Of a stretch of DNA of 64,000 nt, positions 8,188 to 16,947 are shown piece after piece (within the stretch, counting starts at the first letter, position 1; each line of letters begins with the position of its first letter). Below the pieces are notes generated by a model, which ran no database searches, had not been told where the DNA came from, and worked only from the letters and a program-made list of their open reading frames with translations. The stretch spans positions 1 through 64,000 of the forward strand of contig NZ_QQBA01000011.1 in the NCBI RefSeq assembly GCF_003350545.1, written 5' to 3'. Position numbers and translations under genes: made by a program. This stretch comes from Flavobacterium glaciei (GTDB lineage Bacteria; Bacteroidota; Bacteroidia; Flavobacteriales; Flavobacteriaceae).

Positions 8188-9270
8188 TTAAACAATCGCT
8201 GCTCCATTTCCAATTTGGTCACAAATGTACTGACCATTTTGACAATAGCCAACTAATTCGTTCTTAATAAATTGTAAAACTTTTTCGGCAACATTTTCAG
8301 GATATAAAACATGCACATTTGCACCAGCATCTAGCGTGAAACAAACGGGTGTTTTTGTCTCATTCCTGAATTTCCAAATTGCATTGATAATTTCTAAAGT
8401 GTTCGGTTTCATTAGGATAAAATAAGGCATCGATGTCATCATCATGGCGTGCAATGTCAAGGCTTCACTTTCAACAATTTTGATAAATTCGTCAAGATTA
8501 CCACTTTCGAAAATAGTAATTAGAGCGTCTAAATTTTCATGCGCTTGTGCAAATCGCCTTTCGGCAAAAGGATGGTTGTGCATCAAGTCATGACCAACGG
8601 TACTTGAAACTTGTTTTTCACCTTTGTCAACCAATAAAATTGTGTCTTGAAAATTCTTAAAGTTAGCATGAATCGCATGAGGAAATTCAACTCCAAATAA
8701 GTCTGAACTTCCTGGGATATTGGCTTGGTTGCCCCAAACAACTACTTGTCCTTTTACACTTCTGCAAGCGCTTCCAGAACCCAATCGCGCTAATAAAGAC
8801 GCTTTTTGATAGAAATAATCGTCAGACATCGCTGGGTTTAACGCTTTTTCTAAACTCATCAAGTTCATTGCTAAAGCTGCCATTCCTGATGCAGATGACG
8901 CAATTCCGGAACTGTGCGGAAACGTATTTTCAGTATCAATTGTAAAATGATAGTCTTTTAAAAACGGCAAATAGATTTCTATTCGCTCCAAAAACTTTTG
9001 AATTTTCGGTTTGAAATCTTCTTTGGGTTTTCCTTCAAAAAGCAAATCAAAAGAGAAAGAACCGTCGTTTTCTTTTTTGGCGAAAGCCAATTTGGTAATC
9101 GTTTTGCAATTATTCAAGGTAAAACTCACCGATGGATTAGCTGGAATTTGATTCTCTTTTTTCCCCCAGTATTTTACAAGTGCAATATTACTGGGTGCGC
9201 TCCATTGAAAATTTCCCTCTTCAACTGAATGCGTATATTTTGATGGAATAAAATCGTTTGCTGAAATCAT
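8188..9270 (-). CDS. mvaD: Diphosphomevalonate decarboxylase
   Basis: A 360-residue cytoplasmic enzyme that makes isopentenyl diphosphate from mevalonate diphosphate using ATP. The sequence shows the family opening SAPSNIALVKYWGK (about residues 24-37), the GHMP loop PHSSGIASSASGMAALA (about 118-134), GSGSACRS, and the C-terminal CFTLDAGANVHVLYP segment with the conserved Asp. The length is somewhat above the 320-340 usual for the family. It is the first gene of a minus-strand isoprenoid cluster and has a good -7 promoter box just upstream. Mevalonate-pathway use is established for Flavobacteriia, and the partner enzymes lie at 52-54 kb. Confidence 0.94.
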   Translation of the reverse strand: MISANDFIPSKYTHSVEEGNFQWSAPSNIALVKYWGKKENQIPANPSVSFTLNNCKTITKLAFAKKENDGSFSFDLLFEGKPKEDFKPKIQKFLERIEIYLPFLKDYHFTIDTENTFPHSSGIASSASGMAALAMNLMSLEKALNPAMSDDYFYQKASLLARLGSGSACRSVKGQVVVWGNQANIPGSSDLFGVEFPHAIHANFKNFQDTILLVDKGEKQVSSTVGHDLMHNHPFAERRFAQAHENLDALITIFESGNLDEFIKIVESEALTLHAMMMTSMPYFILMKPNTLEIINAIWKFRNETKTPVCFTLDAGANVHVLYPENVAEKVLQFIKNELVGYCQNGQYICDQIGNGAAIV

Positions 9271-9287
9271 GAATGTATAAATTTACG

Positions 9288-9295
9288 CAAAGATA
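9288..9295 (-). promoter_or_regulatory. -7 promoter box of the mvaD cluster
   Basis: TATCTTTG on the minus strand, a perfect TAnnTTTG box, lies 18 nt upstream of the mvaD ATG at 9270. No clear TTG is present at the usual -33 distance, so the upstream half is weak or absent. Confidence 0.5.
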
Positions 9296-9403
9296 CTTTT
9301 TTTGCGTTATTTGTTTATTGGATTAGATGGTTAATCGTTAGAAAGATTTAAGTAAATTTGGACAATTAAAATAATCATAGAAGTCCATCAAGGATTTTTT
9401 AAT

Positions 9404-9460
9404 CATTAAGGAATGAAGCTTCATTATGTATTGACATTCATTTTTATTAATTCCTTAATG
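9404..9460. repeat. Long-loop inverted repeat between mvaD and tspO
   Basis: CATTAAGGAAT at 9404-9414 is matched by ATTCCTTAATG at 9450-9460 across a 35-nt spacer, and the small palindrome TGAAGCTTCA (9414-9423) sits at the inner edge of the left arm. It lies between the divergent mvaD and tspO genes, so an operator role is possible. The whole 286-bp gap holds no gene. Confidence 0.4.
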
Positions 9461-9556
9461 GTTAGAAATATAAAGTTTACAAGATAATCAATACACTTAT
9501 TGCTCCCTAAACGGCTTATATGTTTCAAGAAAACAATACATTTTAAAAAAATAAAA

Positions 9557-10033
9557 ATGAATAAAATCTTCCGAATTATCCTTTTAGTTGTTACGTGTCT
9601 TGCTGTTGGTTACATTTCAAGTATGGTGACTCGCACGGGAGTTACGACTTGGTTTCCTACCATTGAAAAGCCAATTTTCAATCCACCGAGTTGGGTTTTT
9701 GCTCCGGTCTGGACTATATTGTACATTATGATGGGTATTGCTGCAGGATTGGTTTGGAACCAAATTGAATTTGAAAAAGAAACAGTAAAAAAAGCATTGC
9801 TTTTCTTTGCTACACAATTGTTTTTAAACGCGTTGTGGTCTTATTTGTTTTTTGGATTGCACAATCCATTACTATCATTTTTAGAAATTATTATTTTATG
9901 GTTGATGATTTTTGAAACTTACACTCAATTTGCTAAAATCAATAAAATTGCTGGTTACTTGTTTATTCCGTACATAGCTTGGGTAAGTTTTGCAACGGTT
10001 TTGAATGGAAGTATTTGGTGGTTGAATAGATAG
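9557..10033 (+). CDS. tspO: TspO/MBR family tryptophan-rich sensory protein
   Basis: A 158-residue membrane protein with five predicted transmembrane helices and the family's tryptophan-rich segments (TTWFPTIEKPIFNPPSWVFAPVWTILY, NALWSYLFFGL). TspO proteins bind porphyrins and are linked to oxidative or light stress; in some bacteria they affect tetrapyrrole handling. The start at 9557 (MNKIFRIILL) is preferred over the longer frame from 9500 because the extra 19 residues are basic and outside the family. It is a single plus-strand gene between two minus-strand units. The family call is firm; the physiological role here is not visible. Confidence 0.93.
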   Translation: MNKIFRIILLVVTCLAVGYISSMVTRTGVTTWFPTIEKPIFNPPSWVFAPVWTILYIMMGIAAGLVWNQIEFEKETVKKALLFFATQLFLNALWSYLFFGLHNPLLSFLEIIILWLMIFETYTQFAKINKIAGYLFIPYIAWVSFATVLNGSIWWLNR

Positions 10034-10094
10034 TTGAAAGTTTTTAGTTGCAGTAATCAGTTTTTTTATAGGTTAAAAACTAATTTTTGAGGTT

Positions 10095-10832
10095 TTACAA
10101 CTTCTTAAATTCAATATTTTTGATTGATAAAAAATCCATCATCGATAAGATATTACTGTTTTCTTGTAGTGTTTTCGATTTTGGATCTGCATCACAAAAC
10201 TGAAGGAAAAGAGATATTTCTTCTGGTTTTAATTTTAAAGTTTGAAGATAAAATTTTTCGTCGCAGCTGCTTCTTGCCAATTGTTTGAATTCAATTTGTG
10301 GTGGACTTTTTTTAACTACTTCTTTTTCTTTTATGAATAACTTTAAAAGCATTCCGCCAATCCGCATTAAATCCATGCCGTTTTCAATACTGCCATTGTA
10401 AACACCAGGGTTTTTGAGTGATGATGCATTTTTCTCTAATGTGTATTGATCCAATTTAGCTTGTTCCCATTTAGCATCTTTACTTAATTTGATTGATGGA
10501 GTGTTTTGCACCACTACTTCTTTTAGTTCTTCCACTTTGGCGACTAAAGTCATGCTGATGAAACCTTGTTTTAAAATTGCAGCTGTAACTTTCAATTCTT
10601 TTATTTCATGATTTTTTGCCACAAAAACCAATTGATCTTTGGCTTCAACCGTAATGGTAAATTTGCCTTCAGTATCTGTTAAGGCGACATTTTTACTTGT
10701 AGCATTGATAACCTCTACCTTGTTTGCCACAGTTTTATCAAAAACCACTTGCCCTTGAATGCGTTCTGTAACTTGTGAAAATCCACTTTGATAAAATCCA
10801 AAAAGAAGAAAAGCGAGTAATTTTGTTTTCAT
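10095..10832 (-). CDS. Secreted CarboxypepD_reg-like domain protein
   Basis: A protein of about 245 residues starting MKTKLLAFLLFGFYQSGFSQ, a clear signal peptide; the ATG at 10832 is chosen over 10871 for this reason. The mature N-terminus (RIQGQVVFDKT...VALTDTEGKFTITVEAKDQLVF, about residues 25-100) is a CarboxypepD_reg-like beta-sandwich, the same module that opens SusC-type receptors. Here no plug or barrel follows. Instead there is a helical, Lys-rich tail with two Cys residues. Such stand-alone proteins are common and uncharacterised in Flavobacteriia. It is probably periplasmic. It ends convergently with tspO. Confidence 0.72.
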   Translation of the reverse strand: MKTKLLAFLLFGFYQSGFSQVTERIQGQVVFDKTVANKVEVINATSKNVALTDTEGKFTITVEAKDQLVFVAKNHEIKELKVTAAILKQGFISMTLVAKVEELKEVVVQNTPSIKLSKDAKWEQAKLDQYTLEKNASSLKNPGVYNGSIENGMDLMRIGGMLLKLFIKEKEVVKKSPPQIEFKQLARSSCDEKFYLQTLKLKPEEISLFLQFCDADPKSKTLQENSNILSMMDFLSIKNIEFKKL

Positions 10833-10915
10833 AAAGTTCTGATAATAGACTGATAAAGGTATCAGAATCATCTTAAATAAAACTTACTGAAGTTTTAAAC
10901 TCTTGTTAATTAAAA

Positions 10916-12136
10916 TCAAATAGAGTTCGCCACAATAAACCCGCTTGTCCAAGCATTTTGAAAATTGAATCCGCCAGTAATCGCATCAATATTTACAATT
11001 TCACCAGCAAAATAGAGGTTTTTATGCAGTTTGCTTTCCATCGTTTTGAAGTTGATTTCTTTTAAATCAATTCCGCCGGCAGTTACAAATTCTTCTTTGA
11101 AAGTACTTTTTCCGTTGACTTGAAAAGTTCCTTTTGTCAACTGATTCGCTAGATTTTGCAATTGTGTTTTCGACAAATCGGCCCATTTGGTCTCTTCTTC
11201 AATTCCTGAAGCAAGTACCAAACTTTCCCATAACCTGTTGGTCAGTTCGAAAGGTGATTTTTTTGAAATTGATTTTTTAGCATGTTCTTGTTTTAAGTCT
11301 TTTAGCTTTTTCTCAACTTCCGTTGTGTCTTCATCATTCAACCAATTTACGAAAATGGTAAACTGATAATTTTTGTCATGCAAGATTCGTGCTCCCCAAG
11401 CAGAGAGTTTCAAAATAGCTGGCCCACTCATTCCCCAATGTGTAATTAATAACGGCCCTGTTGATGTAAGTTTAGTGTCTTTGACGGTTACAGTAACTTG
11501 TGCGGCAACCCCGGGTAATTCTTTTATTCTGGAATCTTTAATGTTAAAAGTGAATAGGGAAGGGACTGGGCTGACTACTGCATGACCAAAGTTCTGCAAC
11601 ATTTCCCAAACTTTTGGATTGCTGCCTGTAGCCAGAATTAACTTTTCGACAAGGTAATTTTCGGTTTGGGTTTCTATCTTCCAAACGTTTTCTCCCGAAA
11701 CTTCGGGATTGAAAATAGATTGTACGCTTTGTCCCGTAAGAACTGCGATTCCCAGTTTTTGTGTTGCTTTAAGAAAACAATCAATAATTGTTTGTGAGGA
11801 ATTTGAAACCGGAAACATGCGTCCGTCTGCTTCAATTTTGAGTTCTACGCCATGTTTCTCGAACCATTCAATCGTGTCTCCTGAACAAAATTGATGAAAA
11901 GGTCCGCGCAATTCTTTTTCGCCACGAGGGTAAAATTTTACCAATTCATTTGGTTCAAAACATGCGTGCGTTACGTTACAACGTCCGCCACCAGAAATGC
12001 GTACTTTTTGCAATACTTCTGCACCACGTTCTAAAATTGCGACTTTCAGTTTTGGATTTTTTTCTACAATATTAATTGCTGTAAAAAATCCTGCTGCGCC
12101 ACCACCTACAATTATTATATCGAAATTTTGATTCAT
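10916..12136 (-). CDS. BaiN/HI0933-family FAD-dependent oxidoreductase
   Basis: A 406-residue flavoprotein. The dinucleotide-binding motif GGGAAGFFTAINI starts near residue 12, followed by the family signature ISGGGRCNVTH (about 48-58) and a C-terminal GGFNFQNAWTSGF segment typical of HI0933/YhiN proteins (TIGR00275). The family binds FAD and is often labelled NAD(P)/FAD-dependent oxidoreductase, but its substrate is unknown in most bacteria. Its start overlaps the stop of the glycerophosphodiesterase gene by four bases (ATGA), so the two are translationally coupled. No signal peptide is present. Confidence 0.9.
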   Translation of the reverse strand: MNQNFDIIIVGGGAAGFFTAINIVEKNPKLKVAILERGAEVLQKVRISGGGRCNVTHACFEPNELVKFYPRGEKELRGPFHQFCSGDTIEWFEKHGVELKIEADGRMFPVSNSSQTIIDCFLKATQKLGIAVLTGQSVQSIFNPEVSGENVWKIETQTENYLVEKLILATGSNPKVWEMLQNFGHAVVSPVPSLFTFNIKDSRIKELPGVAAQVTVTVKDTKLTSTGPLLITHWGMSGPAILKLSAWGARILHDKNYQFTIFVNWLNDEDTTEVEKKLKDLKQEHAKKSISKKSPFELTNRLWESLVLASGIEEETKWADLSKTQLQNLANQLTKGTFQVNGKSTFKEEFVTAGGIDLKEINFKTMESKLHKNLYFAGEIVNIDAITGGFNFQNAWTSGFIVANSI

Positions 12137-12810
12137 ATTCTATCAGGGAAATCGGTTATGATTCCGTTTACGTTGTATGTTTTTATTTTTTGAATATCTT
12201 CTAATTCATTGATGGTCCATGGGAAAACCTGTAATCCTTTTTCCTGTATTTGTACCGTGTTTTCTTTTGTCAATAAATGAAAATATGGGTGAATGGATTT
12301 TGCCTGAATGAATTTGGTGAAAGCTAAAGCCAAGTCTAAATCGGTTTCCGTTAAAACTCCTATGGGAATTTTATCATTTAAAAATGCCACTTGTTGCAGT
12401 GCATTCCAATCAAAACTGGAAACTAAAAATCGGTCGTATTTCCAGCCTTTTTTAGAGACGTATTTTTCAATAAGCGAAACTACTTTGTCTGTTGAGTCAT
12501 AACTTTTGAGTTCGATATTGATGAAGCATTTTTGGTTGACCAACTCAAAAACCTCTGTTAAAGTAGGGATTTCGTAATTTTCATCTATTAAAAAAGTTTT
12601 CAATTCGCGCAAAGATAAAGTATTTACAAAACCTTTTCCATTGGTCGTTCTGTCGATAGTTTCGTCGTGAATTACGATTATATCACCATCAGCACTCAAA
12701 TGCACATCGAGTTCAATGCCATCTACTTGTAGATCCAATGCTTTTTGAAACGAAACCAAAGTATTTTCTGGTTCATTTCCTTTTGCGCCACGATGTCCAA
12801 TTTTGAGCAT
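12133..12810 (-). CDS. Glycerophosphodiester phosphodiesterase
   Basis: A 225-residue enzyme of the GDPD family, which splits glycerophosphodiesters to glycerol-3-phosphate and an alcohol. The sequence shows the opening IGHRGAKGNEPENT with the catalytic HR...E-ENT signature, then GIELDVHLSADGDIIVIHD, which supplies the metal-binding Glu and Asp and the second catalytic His. There is no signal peptide, so it is probably cytoplasmic and recycles phospholipid head-group products. It heads a two-gene operon with the flavoprotein gene through a four-base overlap. The assignment is secure at family level. Confidence 0.93.
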   Translation of the reverse strand: MLKIGHRGAKGNEPENTLVSFQKALDLQVDGIELDVHLSADGDIIVIHDETIDRTTNGKGFVNTLSLRELKTFLIDENYEIPTLTEVFELVNQKCFINIELKSYDSTDKVVSLIEKYVSKKGWKYDRFLVSSFDWNALQQVAFLNDKIPIGVLTETDLDLALAFTKFIQAKSIHPYFHLLTKENTVQIQEKGLQVFPWTINELEDIQKIKTYNVNGIITDFPDRI

Positions 12811-12847
12811 TGTCTTTTTATTTTTTGGTAAAGGTAACTAAAATAAA

Positions 12848-12873
12848 AAAGCACGAACGCTTGTTCGTGCTTT
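12848..12873 (-). terminator. Intrinsic terminator after the flotillin gene
   Basis: AAAGCACGAAC (12848-12858) and GTTCGTGCTTT (12863-12873) form an 11-bp perfect stem with a GCTT loop. On the minus strand it is followed by a T-rich tract. It lies 43 nt beyond the flotillin stop and before the glycerophosphodiesterase start. Confidence 0.85.
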
Positions 12874-12915
12874 GAAAAAGTTATGTTTACAACCACTTTG
12901 TTGAAGAGATGATTT

Positions 12916-14430
12916 TTATTTTACTTCCTCTGTAGTATTAGGAGTTGACGTTTCCTCTGGAATGTCATCTCCTTTTAGATAGGTTGGTAAGTTTAACCCG
13001 GCCATATTAAATAGGTCGTTTAAAGGAGGAACTGTTTTCATCATTCCTGACACGAAGTTGGCTGTTGATCCTGTTCCATTGTCGTTATTATTGCCAGAAT
13101 CCCAAACGGTAATCTTGTCAATTTTGATGTTTTTGACAGCTTCGACTTGCGTTTTAACCAATTCAGGTAATTTTTCGATTAACAACAATTGGAAAGCTTT
13201 GGTAGGGTCACCACCAGCAGCGCTAACTACTTCCTTATACCCCTCTGCTTGCTTAGTTAATATTTCATATAAACCTTTAGCTTCAGCTTCCATCTTTGCA
13301 AAAATAGCATCTGCTTCCCCTTTTGCTAACTCTCTTGTTTTTTCGGCTTCTGCTTGTGCATCAATGATGGCTTTTTGCTTGGCAATTTGCGCAGGAATTA
13401 CAATATTAGCATTTTGTGTCGAGCGTTCTCTCTCGGCACGCGCTTCTTCCGCCTTTTGCTCGGCAACATACGATTCTTCTAATGCTCTTGCGCTTTGTAC
13501 TTTTTCAGATGCTAAAGCTGTTCTTAAGGCTTCTGCTTCACGCTCACGTCGAGTTGCTTCAGACTGTGCAATTGCAATTCTTGCCTCATTTTCTCCTTTG
13601 ATGGCAATGGCATTTGCCTCTGATGTTTTTACACGGGTGTCCCTTTGCGCCTCTGCTTTTCCAATACTTTCGTCTTTAAAGGCAGCTGCTATTGATACTT
13701 CTCTATCTTTGTTGGTGATTGCGATTTTTACATCTCGATCTCTGTGGGTCTCTGCTATTTGAACATCTTTTTCACGGTCGGCCATTGCTTTTCCGGTCTC
13801 TCCAATTTTTTCTTGTTCAGCAACCGAAATTTTAGCTTCGTTGATTGCTTTGGCTGCAGCCTCTTTACCTAAAGCTTCAATATAACCTGATTCGTCCTTG
13901 ATATCCGTCACGTTAACATTGATCAATTTTAGACCAATCTTTCGTAATTCTGAATCGACGTTTTTCGAGATATTATCTAAAAATTTGTCTCTGTCCGAGT
14001 TAATTTCTTCGATAGTCATTGTGGCAATAACCAAACGCAATTGTCCAAAAAGGATATCTTTGGCTAACTCTTGAATTTGCTCTGGTGAAAGTCCTAAAAG
14101 TCTTTCTGCAGCCGTATTCATACTTTCAGCCTCTGTTGAAATAGCAATGGTAAAACGACAAGGGACATCGACGCGAATGTTTTGGCGTGATAAGGCATTC
14201 GTTAAATTTGCTTCTATCGAAAGGGGTTTAAGATCTAAGTATTGATAATCTTGAATTACAGGCCAAATGAAGGCGCCGCCTCCGTGTACACATTTTGCAG
14301 ATGTACCACCAGTACGACCATAAATAACGAGTATTTTATCCGAAGGACATCTTTTGTAACGTGAGATTAGGGTTAAGAAAGTTACAAAAACAACAAATAC
14401 AGCAACAACAATAATAATAATTTCAGTCAT
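12916..14430 (-). CDS. Flotillin-like SPFH/band 7 protein
   Basis: A 504-residue membrane-anchored scaffold protein. One N-terminal transmembrane helix (about 3-25) is followed by an SPFH/band 7 domain (about 30-200; AERLLGLSPEQIQELAKDILFGQLR). A long Ala/Glu/Lys-rich coiled coil with EAEA-type repeats spans about 200-390. The C-terminal part (KAFQLLLIEKLPELVKTQVEAVKNIKIDKITVWDSG) is the flotillin assembly region. Bacterial flotillins form membrane microdomain platforms. The gene lies 3 bp after a gene for an NfeD-like membrane protein, the usual pairing for this family. The long open frame on the opposite strand is a composition effect of the alanine-rich coil. Confidence 0.93.
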   Translation of the reverse strand: MTEIIIIVVAVFVVFVTFLTLISRYKRCPSDKILVIYGRTGGTSAKCVHGGGAFIWPVIQDYQYLDLKPLSIEANLTNALSRQNIRVDVPCRFTIAISTEAESMNTAAERLLGLSPEQIQELAKDILFGQLRLVIATMTIEEINSDRDKFLDNISKNVDSELRKIGLKLINVNVTDIKDESGYIEALGKEAAAKAINEAKISVAEQEKIGETGKAMADREKDVQIAETHRDRDVKIAITNKDREVSIAAAFKDESIGKAEAQRDTRVKTSEANAIAIKGENEARIAIAQSEATRREREAEALRTALASEKVQSARALEESYVAEQKAEEARAERERSTQNANIVIPAQIAKQKAIIDAQAEAEKTRELAKGEADAIFAKMEAEAKGLYEILTKQAEGYKEVVSAAGGDPTKAFQLLLIEKLPELVKTQVEAVKNIKIDKITVWDSGNNNDNGTGSTANFVSGMMKTVPPLNDLFNMAGLNLPTYLKGDDIPEETSTPNTTEEVK

Positions 14431-14433
14431 GGT

Positions 14434-15000
14434 TTATTTTAGTTTAATTTTTTCTACAATTAATAGGTTGTTTTCAAAGCCCACTACAGTTACGGAGGAG
14501 TTAGTAGGGATTTTTTCTGGGTTTAATGTCATGGCATCTAATTCGTGAAACGCACCATTAACACTAATCATTACTTTTCCTTTACCTGATTTCGCCTCAG
14601 GTATTGTTAAATAAACTTGGGCAGTTTGATGCAACGTGTTTTCTAGTTTGAAACTGTTATTTTCTGATAGCTTTAGAATTTGTTTGATCATCAGAAAAAA
14701 CAAACCAACAAAGAGTAATCCAATCAGTATAGCTACAATGATTAATACTACTTTGTTTTGAATTACAGCGTAAAAAGAAATTCCAGTCCAACTAAAGCCC
14801 AGAAGAAAATTAATTAAATTTCGTAAGGTGAAAATTTCAAAAGGAAGATCGCCATCGCTCGCTTCAGTATCAATATCAGTTTCTCCGCCACTTAAACCAA
14901 CAAAGGTCATAATAGTTTGTAAACCAAAAAAGATACTTACTGGTATGGCAATGTACCAAAAAGCTTTAAGTAAAGAATCGTAGTTTTCTAGAAAGTCCAT
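14434..15000 (-). CDS. NfeD/YqiJ-like membrane protein with OB-fold tail
   Basis: A 188-residue protein with three hydrophobic segments (about 12-33, 55-78 and 82-110) and a soluble C-terminal domain of about 60 residues (SGKGKVMISVNGAFHELDAM...SVTVVGFENNLLIVEKI). That tail has the five-strand OB-fold pattern of NfeD and YqiJ proteins. These are encoded next to flotillins and are thought to work with them in membrane organisation. Here it directly precedes the flotillin gene with 3 bp between them. The family assignment rests on the tail pattern and the neighbour. Confidence 0.8.
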   Translation of the reverse strand: MDFLENYDSLLKAFWYIAIPVSIFFGLQTIMTFVGLSGGETDIDTEASDGDLPFEIFTLRNLINFLLGFSWTGISFYAVIQNKVVLIIVAILIGLLFVGLFFLMIKQILKLSENNSFKLENTLHQTAQVYLTIPEAKSGKGKVMISVNGAFHELDAMTLNPEKIPTNSSVTVVGFENNLLIVEKIKLK

Positions 15001-15101
15001 AATCGAGGTTAGTTAGTATTGTTATTAGACGTAAAATTTTACAAAAAGTTACAAAATGGTACTTATTTATGATTGTTTTCTTAGAAGTCGTACATAACAA
15101 A

Positions 15102-15131
15102 AAAGCACAAATCGTAGTTAATTTGTGCTTT
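15102..15131 (-). terminator. Terminator at the end of the maltose minus-strand arm
   Basis: AAAGCACAAAT (15102-15112) pairs with ATTTGTGCTTT (15121-15131) around an 8-nt loop. On the minus strand a TTTTTTG tract follows. It lies 42 nt after the stop of the lipoprotein amylase gene at 15173. Confidence 0.85.
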
Positions 15132-15172
15132 GATGCTTTTTTATGTTTTCTGTAATTTAGAAGTGCTTTCTG

Positions 15173-16831
15173 TTATTTTTTTAATTCCAATAAAACAATG
15201 TCAAATTCTGAATCAATATTTACTTTTCCATTTACAACAGTTGCTTCTTTTCCGGAGTATGCATCTTTTAATGATGTGCCGTTTGCGAAAATAGTTCCAA
15301 CAGAAATTTCTTTAGTACCTATTTTTAAATCCAATCCTACCACCACTGAATCCGTATAATCTCCTTTTGAGAAAGTTCTAGAAAAAGTATAGGGTTGAGC
15401 CGAAATTTGCTTGTGAATTCCAGCTCCAACTGATGGATGATTTCTTCTGAATTGACCTAATTTCTGCCAATGCAACAGTGTTTTTTGAGTTTCAGGATTC
15501 GATTTAATAGCATCCCAATTCATAAACGATCGTAAGGTAGCATCACCTTGTGTTCCTTCGATTACTAATGAGCGAGCGCTTTCGTCACCGTAATAGACTT
15601 GCGATATACCTGGCGAAAGCAATAATTTGGTTCCCGTTTCCTTATTTTTAGTTCGTTTCGCATCAAATGGTACGCCGTCGTCGTGCGATGACATATAGTT
15701 CAAGACACTAAATCCTTTCAAGTCATTGTTCAGTTTAGTCGAATATTTAGAGAAAATGAATTCATAGTCCTTTTGAGCATCCCATTTGAATTCGAAATTG
15801 ATCATGTTGTTGAAACCATTAGTGAAGTAGTTTACTTTTTTGTCGCCAAAATCAAAATCTTGACCACCGCTGATGCCATAATTGTATACTTCGGCAATGG
15901 TGTAAAAGGAGTTGTTATCCAATACTTTTGTTGGATTATTTTTCTTCCAAGTTTCAAATGCGTAATCACATTGTGTTTTGAAATCGGCCCAAACGGTTTC
16001 ATCGGTGTGTTTTACGGTGTCGCCGCGGTATCCGTCAATGCCGTATTCCGTAATATAATCCGTCAGCCATTTGATAATATAATACTTTGGCGCTCTTGGA
16101 TAACCGGTGCGAGCAAAAAACGCATCGAGTTCTTTCATTTCTTGTTCGTAACGACCTTCTTTTTTCCATTTTTCGATTAAATGAGGAGGTAAAGCTACAG
16201 CTTGATTGCTTTCTGTTTTAATATCAGGTAAGTTGGCTACGAGCGTGCAGGCGGTTGTGTTTTCAAATGATTTGTAATCGCATGTAGGACCCGTTCGTAC
16301 CCAATCGTTTGGCCAGACTGTATCAATAGGAGTGACCGGTCCAGTATGATTGATTACGCCGTCAAGAATAATTCGGATGCCGTGTGCATGAGCCTTTTGA
16401 ACTAATGCCGCTAAATCTTCTTTGGTTCCAAAGTTCGGATCTAAAGCCGTCCAGTCTTTGGCCCAATAGCCATGAAACGCATAACTCAAACCGGTTCCTT
16501 CATCAACACCATCGTGAATTTGTTCCACTATTGGTGTAAACCAAATGGCATTGATTCCTAATTTATCAAAATAACCTTCGTCAATTTTTTGAGAAATCCC
16601 TTTGATATCGCCACCCTCAAAACCACGAAGTTTTCCCGTTGTTTTGGTTCTGTTGTAGTTAATATCATTAGAAATGTCGCCATTGTTAAAACGGTCTGTC
16701 ATCAGGAAATACACATTGGCACCTTCCCAAACGAAAGGTGTTTTGTTACTCTCAGCAACCGTTTTTGTGCTGGAGCAACTGCTTAGAATTGTCATGGTTA
16801 ATAGTAAAAGTGGAATTGAATATCTTTTCAT
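15173..16831 (-). CDS. GH13 alpha-amylase lipoprotein
   Basis: A protein of about 552 residues. The start at 16831 (MKRYSIPLLLLTMTILSSC) gives a perfect lipoprotein signal with Cys19; an earlier frame start at 16900 would hide it. The GH13 catalytic barrel is intact: GIRIILDGVINH (region I), GIDGYRGD with the nucleophile Asp271, TIAEVYNYG with the acid/base Glu314, and NYMSSHDD with the third carboxylate Asp384. It should cut alpha-1,4-glucans or maltooligosaccharides in the periplasm or at the outer membrane. It is the last gene of the maltose minus-strand arm. Exact specificity (amylase or maltogenic) is not readable. Confidence 0.93.
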   Translation of the reverse strand: MKRYSIPLLLLTMTILSSCSSTKTVAESNKTPFVWEGANVYFLMTDRFNNGDISNDINYNRTKTTGKLRGFEGGDIKGISQKIDEGYFDKLGINAIWFTPIVEQIHDGVDEGTGLSYAFHGYWAKDWTALDPNFGTKEDLAALVQKAHAHGIRIILDGVINHTGPVTPIDTVWPNDWVRTGPTCDYKSFENTTACTLVANLPDIKTESNQAVALPPHLIEKWKKEGRYEQEMKELDAFFARTGYPRAPKYYIIKWLTDYITEYGIDGYRGDTVKHTDETVWADFKTQCDYAFETWKKNNPTKVLDNNSFYTIAEVYNYGISGGQDFDFGDKKVNYFTNGFNNMINFEFKWDAQKDYEFIFSKYSTKLNNDLKGFSVLNYMSSHDDGVPFDAKRTKNKETGTKLLLSPGISQVYYGDESARSLVIEGTQGDATLRSFMNWDAIKSNPETQKTLLHWQKLGQFRRNHPSVGAGIHKQISAQPYTFSRTFSKGDYTDSVVVGLDLKIGTKEISVGTIFANGTSLKDAYSGKEATVVNGKVNIDSEFDIVLLELKK

Positions 16832-16947
16832 TTTTTTAGTGTTAAATGATTGTTTTTTTGGAACATATAAGTCATATAAGTTGAAATAATAGCGATACAT
16901 TTTCTGTCAAGTGCTTTTGTTTTATGCTTTTTCTGATAGAATGTTAA

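Noticed and set aside
13058..13762. A 234-codon open frame on the plus strand inside the flotillin gene
   Set aside because: It is antisense to the alanine/glutamate-rich coiled coil, whose codon composition suppresses stops on the other strand. It is rich in Ser and Ala with no recognisable family, and the flotillin frame is certain.
15773..16180. A 135-codon plus-strand frame within the lipoprotein amylase gene
   Set aside because: It is antisense to the catalytic barrel with intact GH13 motifs and has no independent support.
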